Of a DNA stretch of 44,636 nt, positions 33,435 to 44,636 are shown piece by piece. The DNA comes from CAITSH01 sp945892985 (lineage in GTDB: Bacteria; Pseudomonadota; Gammaproteobacteria; Burkholderiales; SG8-39): the NCBI GenBank assembly GCA_945892985.1, contig CAMDDU010000037.1, positions 1 to 44,636 of the forward strand. The letters are read 5' to 3'. The notes beneath the pieces are model-generated. The model searched no databases, was not told the origin of the DNA, and worked only from the letters and a program-made list of their open reading frames with translations. The stretch's first letter is position 1. Each line of letters begins with the position of its first letter. A program made the translations under genes and the position numbers.

Positions 33435-35545
33435 AGATGACATACGGCAGGATCCTTATAACGGCGCTGTTTTTCCTGGCAGGGTTTGCCCCGGAGGCGC
33501 ACGCGCAGTCCAACAGCATCGACGGATTCAACGTCACCCAGCAGGGCGGGCGCATCGTTGTGCGCGTCACCCTGAAGGAAGCGCTGAAAACCGCGCCGGC
33601 GAGCTTCACCGTGGCCAACCCGGCCCGTATCGCTTTTGACTTCCCCGACACCACCAATGCCCTTGGCCGCAATGCGCAGAACATCGGCGAGAGCGAGCTG
33701 CGCAGCATGAACATGGTCCAGGCCGGCGACCGCACGCGTATGGTGCTCAACCTGCGCAACATGGTCAGCTATGACACCCAGGTCGATGGCAAGACCCTGC
33801 TGGTCACGATGACCCCGATCGCCTCCGCGGCCAAACCGGGCGCCGCGACGGTATCGCACTTTGCCGAGGCCAAGACCGAAGGCAAGCACAACCTGCGCGA
33901 TGTGGACTTTCGCCGTGGCAAATTGGGCGAGGGCCGCCTTGTCATCGAATTGTCCGATACCACCACCGGCATTGACATCCGACAGCAGGGGCAGAGCCTG
34001 ATTGTCGACTTCCTCAAGACCAACCTGCCCGATGCGCTGAGAAAGCGCCTCGATGTCGTCGACTTCGCCACGCCGGTGCAGAGCATCAATATTTTCCCGC
34101 AGGGCGAAAACGTGCGCATGGTGATCGAGCCCAAAGGGCTTTGGGAGCACAACGCCTACCAGACCGACACCCAGTTCGTGGTCGAGGTCAAGCCGGTGCA
34201 ATACGACCCGAACAAACTCACCCAGGGCAGCCGCGGCGGTTATAACGGTGAAAAATTGTCGTTGAATTTTCAGAACGTCGAAGTGCGCAGCGTGCTCAAC
34301 GTCATCGCCGACTTCACCGACCTCAACATCATCACCAGCGATTCGGTCGCAGGCAACCTGACCCTGCGGCTCAAAGACGTGCCCTGGGACCAGGCGCTGG
34401 ACATCATCCTGCAGACTCGCGGCCTCGACATGCGCAAGAACGGCAATGTGCTGTGGATTGCGCCGCGCGACGAGCTGGCGACCAAGGAAAAATTGCAGCT
34501 CGAATCGCAGTCGCAGATTTCAGAACTCGAGCAGACGCGTACCGAGAGTTTCCAGCTCAATTACCAAAAGGCGGCCGAGGTGCGCACGCTGCTCGCCTCG
34601 CCGCAGCAGTCGCTGCTGTCCAAGCGCGGTAGTGCAGTCGTCGACATCCGCACCAACAAGTTGTTCGTGCAGGACGTCCCAAGCCGGCTTGAAGAGGTCA
34701 GAAAGCTGATTGCCCAGATCGACATTCCGGTGCGCCAGGTGCTGATCGAGGCGCGCATCGTCGAGGCGACCGACAATTTCAGCAAAAACCTTGGCGCGCG
34801 CCTGGGCGTGAATGCGCTTACCCCCAACACCATCACCAGCTCGCCTAATTCGCCAAGGTTTGCGATCGGCGGCGGCATCAACCAGACCTTGACCTCCACC
34901 GGCGCCGTGGCGCAGGGATTCGGCACCGCGTCCCTGGACAACAGCCTGTCGGCCAACCTGCCCGCCGGCGGTATCAGCGGCCTCCCGGCTGGCGTGTTCT
35001 CGATGATCCTGTTCAACGCCAGCCAGAACCGCTTCCTCAACCTGGAAATTTCCGCGCTTGAGGCCGATGGCAAGGGCAAGATCATTTCCAGCCCGCGCGT
35101 CGTCACCGCCGACCAGGTCGAGGCGCTGATCGAGCAGGGGACGGAATTGCCCTACCAGCAGGCCACCTCCAGCGGTGCGACCAGCGTGTCTTTCCGCAAG
35201 GCCAACCTGGCACTCAAGGTCAAACCGCAGATCACGCCCGATGGCAACGTCATCATGACGCTGGACATCAACAAGGACTCGGTCAGTCCGATATCCACGA
35301 GCTCCGGCCTGGCGATCGACACCAAGCACGTCAAGACAGAGGTCTTGGTCGAGAACGGCGGTACAGTGGTTATCGGCGGCATCTACACCCAGGACGAGAA
35401 CGTCAACACCACCAAGGTGCCGTTCTTCGGCGACTTGCCCGGCATCGGCGCCTTGTTCAGGAACACGCAGCGGCGGGACAATAAAACCGAGCTGCTGGTG
35501 TTCATTACGCCACGCGTGATCAATACCAACCTGTCTATCCGCTAA
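33431..35545 (+). CDS. pilQ: Type IV pilus secretin PilQ
   Basis: The protein has 704 residues with a signal peptide ending in AHA at residue 25. Two AMIN domains that bind peptidoglycan occupy about 30-260. The STN/N0 domain follows (VEVRSVLNVIADFTDLNIITSDSV), then an N1 domain (TNKLFVQDVPSRLEEVRKLI) and the C-terminal secretin barrel, with VEALIEQGTELPYQQAT and VFFGDLPGIGALFRNT-like end motifs (PFFGDLPGIGALFRN). It forms the outer-membrane pore for the pilus fibre. It is the last gene of the operon and is followed by a terminator at 35561-35590. Confidence 0.96.
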   Translation: MKMTYGRILITALFFLAGFAPEAHAQSNSIDGFNVTQQGGRIVVRVTLKEALKTAPASFTVANPARIAFDFPDTTNALGRNAQNIGESELRSMNMVQAGDRTRMVLNLRNMVSYDTQVDGKTLLVTMTPIASAAKPGAATVSHFAEAKTEGKHNLRDVDFRRGKLGEGRLVIELSDTTTGIDIRQQGQSLIVDFLKTNLPDALRKRLDVVDFATPVQSINIFPQGENVRMVIEPKGLWEHNAYQTDTQFVVEVKPVQYDPNKLTQGSRGGYNGEKLSLNFQNVEVRSVLNVIADFTDLNIITSDSVAGNLTLRLKDVPWDQALDIILQTRGLDMRKNGNVLWIAPRDELATKEKLQLESQSQISELEQTRTESFQLNYQKAAEVRTLLASPQQSLLSKRGSAVVDIRTNKLFVQDVPSRLEEVRKLIAQIDIPVRQVLIEARIVEATDNFSKNLGARLGVNALTPNTITSSPNSPRFAIGGGINQTLTSTGAVAQGFGTASLDNSLSANLPAGGISGLPAGVFSMILFNASQNRFLNLEISALEADGKGKIISSPRVVTADQVEALIEQGTELPYQQATSSGATSVSFRKANLALKVKPQITPDGNVIMTLDINKDSVSPISTSSGLAIDTKHVKTEVLVENGGTVVIGGIYTQDENVNTTKVPFFGDLPGIGALFRNTQRRDNKTELLVFITPRVINTNLSIR

Positions 35546-35560
35546 GCGGACACGCAGCAG

Positions 35561-35590
35561 AAAAAAGGCCGGCCGCAAGCCGGTCTTTTT
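35561..35590 (+). terminator. Rho-independent terminator after pilQ
   Basis: The hairpin GGCCGGC-CGCAA-GCCGGTC has A6 before and TTTTT after it, 15 bp past the pilQ stop. It separates the pilus operon from aroK. Confidence 0.85.
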
Positions 35591-35667
35591 GCTTTCCGGA
35601 GCGACGCGTCAAAGCCGGGCCTAAAACCGGAATTGGAGGCGGGCGGGGCGGGCGGTAGAATGGGCGG

Positions 35668-36201
35668 GTGAAGAACACCAGCAATATTTTTCTCGTCGGG
35701 CTGATGGGCGCCGGCAAAACCACCGTCGCGCGCCTGCTCGCGCGCAGGCTCGACCGCGCCTTTTACGACACCGACCACGAAATCGAGCGCCGCACCGGCG
35801 TCAAAATCCCGGTGATATTCGAGATCGAGGGCGAGGTCGGGTTTCGCGCGCGCGAGTCGCTGGCGCTGGCCGAACTCGCGGCACAGGACAAGCTCGTGCT
35901 TGCCACGGGCGGGGGCGTGGTGCTGAGCCCCGAGAACCGCGCCGTGCTCAAGGAGCGCGGCATCGTCGTCTACCTGCGCGCCCAGCCGCGCGACCTGTGG
36001 CATCGTACCCGTAACGACAAAAATCGTCCCCTGCTGCAGACCCCGGATCCGCTGGGCCGCCTGCAGGAACTCTATGAGGCGCGCGACCCGCTTTACACCG
36101 AAGTCGCCGACCTTATTGTTGACACCGGCCGGCCCAATGTCGGACCTCTGGTGACCCAATTGCTGATCAAACTGGAATCCCTGTGCAAACAGTCCGCGTA
36201 G
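35668..36201 (+). CDS. aroK: Shikimate kinase
   Basis: The protein has 177 residues. It phosphorylates shikimate with ATP in aromatic amino acid synthesis. The Walker A motif GLMGAGKTT is near 11-19; the shikimate-site segments are DTDHEIERR and GEVGFRARES; ATGGGVVL and RNDKNRPLL (lid) follow. The start is GTG at 35668 in a G-rich context. The gene overlaps aroB by 19 bp, so the two are tightly coupled. The pilQ-aroK-aroB order is widespread in beta- and gammaproteobacteria. Confidence 0.96.
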   Translation: MKNTSNIFLVGLMGAGKTTVARLLARRLDRAFYDTDHEIERRTGVKIPVIFEIEGEVGFRARESLALAELAAQDKLVLATGGGVVLSPENRAVLKERGIVVYLRAQPRDLWHRTRNDKNRPLLQTPDPLGRLQELYEARDPLYTEVADLIVDTGRPNVGPLVTQLLIKLESLCKQSA

Positions 36202-37304
36202 AACTGGGCGAGCGCGCCTATCCCATTCTTATCGGCCGCGGCCTCATTGGCAAAGCCGAGTCCTTCCTGCCCTACCTCGGCACGCCTTCGTCACAGTCGT
36301 CCCCTTCGTCCCATGCGTCCAAGGTCGCGGCCATCGTCACCAATACCACGGTCGCCGGCTGGTACCTGAAGCCGCTCAGCGCGCTGCTCGAGGCCAGCGG
36401 CGTGCGCGTGGTCGAGATCATTCTGCCCGATGGCGAAGAGCACAAGCATTGGCAGACGCTCAACCGTATCCATGACGCGCTGCTCGAGGCGCGCTGTGAC
36501 CGCAAAGTGACTCTTATCGCGCTCGGCGGCGGTGTCATCGGTGACCTCGCCGGATTTGCCGCCGCCACCTACCAGCGCGGCGTGCCCTTCATCCAGGTGC
36601 CCACCACCCTGCTCGCCCAGGTCGACTCCTCGGTTGGTGGCAAGACCGGCATCAACCATGCGCTGGGCAAAAACATGATCGGCGCTTTCCACCAGCCGCG
36701 CGCGGTGATCGCCGACCTCGCCACGCTCGACACCCTGCCCGAGCGCGAACTCAAGGCGGGCATGGCCGAGGTGGTCAAGCACGGCTTCATCCGCGACGAG
36801 GCCTATGTCGGCTTTCTTGAGAAAAACATGTCCAGGCTGCTCGCCCATGACGCCGATGCGCTGGCCCACGCCATTCGTCGTTCCGTCGAAATCAAGGCCG
36901 AAATCGTCGCCGTCGATGAGCGCGAACAAGGCCTGCGTGCCGTGCTCAATTTCGGCCACACCTTCGGCCACGGCATTGAAGCGGCCATGGGCTACGGCGT
37001 CTGGCTGCACGGCGAGGCGGTCGCGGCGGGCATGGCGCTGGCCGCCGACCTGTCGCAGCGCATGGGCCTGATCGACAGCGCCGCTGTCGAACGGGTGCGC
37101 GCGCTGGTGGCCGCCGCCGGACTGCCGGTGGCGCCGCCGCGCATCGAGCCGGCGCGGTTTATCGACCTGATGACGCACGACAAAAAATCCTCCGGCGGCA
37201 AGGTGCACTACATCCTGCTCGATGCCATCGGCCGCGCCGGTGTGCGTGGCGATGTGCCCGATTCGCTGGTGCTGCAGACGCTTGCGGCATCGCCTTCGGC
37301 CTGA
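36183..37304 (+). CDS. aroB: 3-Dehydroquinate synthase
   Basis: The protein has 373 residues with a GTG start inside aroK. It converts DAHP to 3-dehydroquinate using NAD and a divalent metal. Motifs are ALGGGVIGDLAGFAAATYQRG, VPTTLLAQVDSSVGGKTG and NMIGAFHQP. Metal ligands are in EVVKHGFI, NFGHTFGHGIEA and HGEAVAAGM. A Ser-rich insert (SSQSSPSSHASK, residues ~39-50), encoded by TCGTC-like repeats, sits between the first helix and VAAIVTN and looks like a local expansion on a surface loop. A terminator follows. Confidence 0.96.
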   Translation: MQTVRVELGERAYPILIGRGLIGKAESFLPYLGTPSSQSSPSSHASKVAAIVTNTTVAGWYLKPLSALLEASGVRVVEIILPDGEEHKHWQTLNRIHDALLEARCDRKVTLIALGGGVIGDLAGFAAATYQRGVPFIQVPTTLLAQVDSSVGGKTGINHALGKNMIGAFHQPRAVIADLATLDTLPERELKAGMAEVVKHGFIRDEAYVGFLEKNMSRLLAHDADALAHAIRRSVEIKAEIVAVDEREQGLRAVLNFGHTFGHGIEAAMGYGVWLHGEAVAAGMALAADLSQRMGLIDSAAVERVRALVAAAGLPVAPPRIEPARFIDLMTHDKKSSGGKVHYILLDAIGRAGVRGDVPDSLVLQTLAASPSA

Positions 37305-37311
37305 GGATTGA

Positions 37312-37344
37312 GGCGGCGCTTGCCCCTGCCGCCGGGTTTTTCTT
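37312..37344 (+). terminator. Rho-independent terminator after aroB
   Basis: The stem GGCGGC/GCCGCC (37312-37333) with a 10-base loop is followed by GGGTTTTTCTT. It lies 7 bp past the aroB stop. Confidence 0.7.
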
Positions 37345-37383
37345 CCGGACCCATGCCGCAATGCGGAAAAGTGACCTAAGCAC

Positions 37384-37412
37384 TTGAAGTTACGAGGATT
37401 GCACGGTATATT
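37384..37412 (+). promoter_or_regulatory. Sigma-70 promoter of gltBD
   Basis: TTGAAG (37384-37389) and TATATT (37407-37412) are separated by exactly 17 bases. The predicted start is near 37419, giving a ~62-nt leader to the gltB GTG. This is the best promoter match in the window. Confidence 0.7.
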
Positions 37413-37437
37413 CTACGGTTCCCCCTGAGATAACGTG

Positions 37438-37457
37438 GCGGACCGCATGCGGTCCGC
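37438..37457. promoter_or_regulatory. Perfect 20-bp palindrome in the gltB leader
   Basis: GCGGACCGCATGCGGTCCGC is its own reverse complement and lies 23 bp before the gltB start, downstream of the predicted transcription start. It could be a regulator-binding site or an RNA hairpin near the ribosome site. No T-tract follows, so it is not a simple terminator. Confidence 0.6.
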
Positions 37458-37480
37458 TGCATCAGTACGAGAGGTGTTTC

Positions 37481-42118
<4,638 letters not shown>

Positions 42119-42167
42119 AGGTGAAGGGCGTTCACGGCGGGCTCGCCCCGCCGGTGACGCCCGATGG

Positions 42168-42215
42168 CAACACCAGTAACACCAGCAACAACAGCAACAA
42201 CGGCAACGACAGACA
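42168..42215. repeat. ACC/AAC-rich degenerate repeat between gltB and gltD
   Basis: A C/A-rich run of AACACCAGTAACACCAGCAA-type units, then CAACAACAG-like units, lies in the 115-bp spacer just before the gltD start. It leaves the gltD leader poorly structured, with GAGAGA as the ribosome site. It looks like slippage growth. Confidence 0.6.
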
Positions 42216-42233
42216 CGAGAGAGACGAACGAAC

Positions 42234-43700
42234 ATGGGCAAAGTAACCGGATTCCTCGAGTACCAGCGACTGCAGGAAGCAGCCGAAGAACCCGTCGCGC
42301 GCAAAAAGCACTACCACGAGTTCATCGTCCATTTGAGCGACGAAGAAGCCAAGGTGCAGGGCGCGCGCTGCATGGACTGCGGCATTCCTTTTTGCACCAC
42401 CGGCTGCCCGGTCAACAACATCATCCCCGACTTCAACGACCTTGTTTTCAAGCAGGACTGGAAAGCCGCGATCGACACGCTGCACTCGACCAATAATTTC
42501 CCCGAGTTCACCGGCCGCATCTGCCCGGCGCCCTGCGAGGCCGCCTGCACGCTTAACATCAACAACGACGCCGTGGGCATCAAGTCGATCGAGCACGCCA
42601 TCATCGACAAGGCCTGGCAAAACGGCTGGGTCGTGCCGCAGCCGCCCGCCGCCAAGACCGGCAAGAAAATCGCCGTCGTCGGCTCCGGCCCGGCCGGCCT
42701 CGCTGCTGCGCAGCAGCTGGTGCGCGTCGGTCACGACGTTGTCGTGTTCGAAAAGAGCGACCGCATTGGCGGCCTGCTGCGCTACGGCATCCCCGATTTC
42801 AAAATGGAAAAATCCCATATCGACCGCCGTGTCGAGCAGATGCAGGCCGAGGGGGTCGAGTTCCGCACCGGCATTTTCGTTGGCAAGGGCGCGCTGCCCG
42901 CCACCATTGGCAACGACAGCAAGACCACGGTTTCGCCCGACACGCTGCTCGCTGAATTCAACGCCGTGGTCATCGCCGGCGGCGCCGAGCTGCCGCGCGA
43001 CCTGCCGGTGCCAGGGCGCGAGCTCGAAGGCGTGTACTTCGCCATGCAATTCCTGCCGCAGCAAAACAAGGTCAACGCCGGCGACAAGGTGAAGGCGCAG
43101 ACCATGGCCACCGCCAAGCACGTCGTTGTCATCGGCGGCGGCGATACCGGCTCGGATTGCGTCGGCACCAGCAACCGTCACGGCGCCGCGAGCGTGACGC
43201 AATTCGAATTGTTGCCGCAACCCCCCGAGACCGAGAACAAGCCCCTCGTCTGGCCCTACTGGCCGACCAAGCTGCGCACCTCGTCCTCGCATGAAGAAGG
43301 CTGCGAGCGCGATTGGGCCGTCGCCACCAAGCGCTTCGAAGGTAAGGACGGCAAAGTCACCAAGCTCATCGCCGCGCGCGTCGAGTGGAAGGACGGCAAG
43401 ATGCAGGAAGTGCCCGGCTCCGAACACGAAATGAAAGCCGACCTGGTGCTGCTCGCCATGGGCTTTGTCAGCCCGGTGCAGTCCGTGCTCGACGCCTTTG
43501 GTGTGGAGAAAGACGCGCGCAGCAACGCCAAGGCCAGCACCGACGGCGAGGGCTGTTATGCCACCTCAGTGCCCAAGGTGTTCGCTGCCGGGGACATGCG
43601 GCGCGGCCAGTCGCTGGTCGTGTGGGCGATCCGCGAAGGACGCCAGTGCGCACGGGCAGTGGATGAGTTCCTGATGGGGGCGTCAGACCTGCCAAGGTAG
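42234..43700 (+). CDS. gltD: Glutamate synthase (NADPH) small subunit
   Basis: The protein has 488 residues. It feeds electrons from NADPH through FAD and 4Fe-4S clusters to GltB. N-terminal cluster cysteines are in ARCMDCGIPFCTTGCPVNN and GRICPAPCEAACTLNI. The FAD motif is VVGSGPAGLAAAQQL, and the NADPH motif is VVIGGGDTGSDCVGT. FAAGDMRRGQSLVVWAIREGR is the C-terminal FAD segment. Length is normal. It is followed by the 3' hairpin at 43709-43739. Confidence 0.97.
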   Translation: MGKVTGFLEYQRLQEAAEEPVARKKHYHEFIVHLSDEEAKVQGARCMDCGIPFCTTGCPVNNIIPDFNDLVFKQDWKAAIDTLHSTNNFPEFTGRICPAPCEAACTLNINNDAVGIKSIEHAIIDKAWQNGWVVPQPPAAKTGKKIAVVGSGPAGLAAAQQLVRVGHDVVVFEKSDRIGGLLRYGIPDFKMEKSHIDRRVEQMQAEGVEFRTGIFVGKGALPATIGNDSKTTVSPDTLLAEFNAVVIAGGAELPRDLPVPGRELEGVYFAMQFLPQQNKVNAGDKVKAQTMATAKHVVVIGGGDTGSDCVGTSNRHGAASVTQFELLPQPPETENKPLVWPYWPTKLRTSSSHEEGCERDWAVATKRFEGKDGKVTKLIAARVEWKDGKMQEVPGSEHEMKADLVLLAMGFVSPVQSVLDAFGVEKDARSNAKASTDGEGCYATSVPKVFAAGDMRRGQSLVVWAIREGRQCARAVDEFLMGASDLPR

Positions 43701-43708
43701 GCGACCAG

Positions 43709-43739
43709 CTGGAAATGCCCGACTGGCGGGCATTTCCAG
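43709..43739. repeat. 3' hairpin element, copy 3 (CTGGAAATGCCCG...CGGGCATTTCCAG)
   Basis: A perfect 13-bp stem with loop ACTGG starts 9 bp after the gltD stop. The sequence GCTGGAAATG, CCG, CTGGCG, GGC is shared with the hairpin at 6211-6245. There is no T-tract, so it may stabilise the mRNA end or act with Rho. Confidence 0.75.
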
Positions 43740-43764
43740 GCGATGGCGATCGGAAACTACCGTC

Positions 43765-43785
43765 ATTCCCTGCGAAAGCGGGAAT
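43765..43785. repeat. dRS3-like repeat ATTCCC-N9-GGGAAT
   Basis: The segment ATTCCCTGCGAAAGCGGGAAT, with flanks GTC and CCA, matches the widespread CGTCATTCCCGCGAAAGCGGGAATCCA repeat type known from many proteobacteria and related to neisserial dRS3. Such units often mark repeat islands and phage or IS targets. Confidence 0.7.
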
Positions 43786-43823
43786 CCATTTTGATATTTC
43801 ATCGCTGCGCGAGCCTGGCTTCT

Positions 43824-44442
43824 ATTCTTTAGCTGGTTAGCTTCGCCCCCTCGCGGGGGGCGACTTACTTTCTTTGCTTGTGCAAAGAAAGCTAAGCAAA
43901 GAAAGCACCCCCCGACCCCGCCCCTTCGGGGTGCCCTCGGATGCTCGGTGAAGCGGGTCGGTCCCTGAACTCGCCCCTGCGGGGCTCAGACAACGGGACC
44001 GGAAGGCTCCCGCTTCGCCTGCGCTCCTCGGCGGCGCCGCAGGGGCCCCGAAATCAAAGGCAAGGTCAAAGGCAAGATCAAAAGCAAAACGACGGCATGC
44101 GATGGCCGCTCGCTTGCGCTTCGCTGCTGGTTAAGCGACGTTTTTGACTTTGACTTTGACTCTGACCTTCAGTCCCGTAGGGGACGCCGAGAAGCGCAGC
44201 GTCCTCGGGAGAAGTCCGGTCCCGTTGTCTGAGCCCCACGGTTTTATCGTGGGGCGAGTTTAGGGGCCGGCCCGAGGATGCGAGCATCGCCGGGCAGCCC
44301 CCGCGTGACATAGTCAGCGATTGATTTAATGAAAGCCGGGGGCCGTCACCTCCGGGTCGCCTTTTCTTGGTTACTTCTTTTGGCGAAGCAAAAGAAGTAA
44401 CTCGCCCCCCGCAGGGGGCGAAACCGCCCAAGCTAAGAAATC
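43824..44442. repeat. ~620-bp giant imperfect palindromic element
   Basis: The two halves are inverted copies of each other around a centre near 44110. A perfect 23-bp inverted pair lies at 43981-44003 and 44215-44237. A perfect 10-bp pair AACTCGCCCC/GGGGCGAGTT lies at 43968-43977 and 44251-44260. The outer ends match as CTTAGCT...TTCGCCCCC in opposite orientation. Each arm also has its own hairpins: CTTTCTTTGC/GCAAAGAAAG at 43868-43891, a 13-bp stem at 44370-44401, and the C6/G6 hairpins at 43844-43862 and 44403-44420. Inner arms are AAGGTCAAAG-like repeats and their complements. No credible protein is encoded. It looks like a non-coding mobile or structural repeat. Confidence 0.75.
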
Positions 44443-44489
44443 AGAAACGCGTCGCACAGCGAAGAATCACCGCATCGAGAGGGCCGGAC

Positions 44490-44590
44490 ATCTGCGAATT
44501 AAACCTCGAAGTGCAACATCCGGGCTTTAGAGGAAGGTGAGATGCCCCAGGGTGTACCTTTCTGTTTGCGAAGACGGATAGGAGCATCCC
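44490..44590. mobile_element. Probable left end of an IS30-family element
   Basis: About 100 bp precede the transposase start. The AAACCTCGAAGTGCAACATC stretch near 44500-44520 is a plausible left inverted repeat, by analogy with other IS30 ends that carry an AGTGCAAC-type core. The right end lies outside the window, so the boundary is not proven. Confidence 0.4.
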
Positions 44591-44636
44591 ATGCGCTACA
44601 AGCATCTCACCTTTGAGCAACGCTATCACATCGAGC
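44591..44636 (+). CDS. IS30-family transposase, N-terminal fragment (cut by window end)
   Basis: Fifteen codons are visible: MRYKHLTFEQRYHIE. The pattern xYxHLTxEERYxI is the start of the helix-turn-helix domain of IS30 transposases. GGAG lies at 44581-44584, a good ribosome site. The gene runs off the end of the window, so the catalytic DDE domain cannot be checked. Confidence 0.8.
   Translation, partial: MRYKHLTFEQRYHIE

Noticed and set aside
43941..44147. Short open frame inside the giant palindrome
   Set aside because: It starts in a hairpin arm and ends at the centre, with low-complexity KxKxKQ-like content from the AAGGCAAGG repeats; no ribosome site or family.
43868..44401. Possible CRISPR array or tRNA cluster suggested by regular hairpins
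   Set aside because: Hairpins are inverted and unequal, there are no regular direct repeats with spacers, and no tRNA signature was seen.
44078..44431. 117-codon minus-strand open frame inside the giant palindrome
   Set aside because: It follows the palindrome arm and codes for QSQSQ-like repeats; such frames arise by chance in this type of element.
44441..44629. 62-codon minus-strand open frame at the IS30 end
   Set aside because: It overlaps the likely IS end and the transposase start on the opposite strand and shows no recognisable domain.

Overview
The window reads as chromosome of a GC-rich betaproteobacterium. The evidence is the gene orders pilMNOPQ-aroK-aroB-gltB-gltD and lptM-lysA divergent from cyaY, a Mg-type HemB next to EngB and a dihaem cytochrome c4, and cutA-dsbD. 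The exact order or genus cannot be fixed from the sequence alone. Most of the 44.6 kb is densely packed housekeeping DNA with many ATGA start/stop overlaps. The accessory parts are the two ends.

Left end (1-6250): a short membrane protein is translationally coupled to a 1508-residue lipase/RTX repeat protein, followed by a small secreted lectin-like protein. The first ~1.1 kb is visibly AT-richer than the rest. Positions 6259-13902 hold a 2Fe-2S ferredoxin reductase (minus), a plus-strand run of alpha/beta hydrolase, SDR-like protein, cutA and dsbD, a CAAGCC hexamer array, an M20D amidohydrolase (minus) and a VOC protein. Positions 14029-18005 carry pilU, hemB (minus), engB (minus) and cytochrome c4. 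Between hemB and engB lies a plus-strand promoter/double-terminator unit that looks like an unannotated small RNA, in the same position relative to engB as Spot 42/ErsA.

Positions 18233-21206 form an ECF sigma/anti-sigma pair followed by msrP and msrQ, likely a periplasmic methionine-sulfoxide repair module. Positions 21322-25780 (minus) are an RND efflux permease and its adaptor, without an outer-membrane partner. Positions 25891-30215 contain lysA, the tiny lipoprotein gene lptM, divergent cyaY, and the PBP1A gene mrcA. Positions 30563-43700 (plus) are the type IV pilus alignment/secretin operon pilMNOPQ, then aroK-aroB (shikimate pathway) and gltB-gltD (glutamate synthase). gltBD has a good sigma-70 promoter and a perfect 20-bp palindrome in its leader.

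Right end (43701-44636): non-coding. It holds a CTGGAAA hairpin that recurs at two other gene 3' ends in the window, a dRS3-like ATTCCC/GGGAAT repeat, a ~620-bp giant imperfect palindrome, and the first codons of an IS30-family transposase cut by the window end.

The best candidates for something undescribed are the engB-linked small RNA, the membrane protein/RTX-lipase pair, the recurring 3' hairpin family and the giant palindrome.
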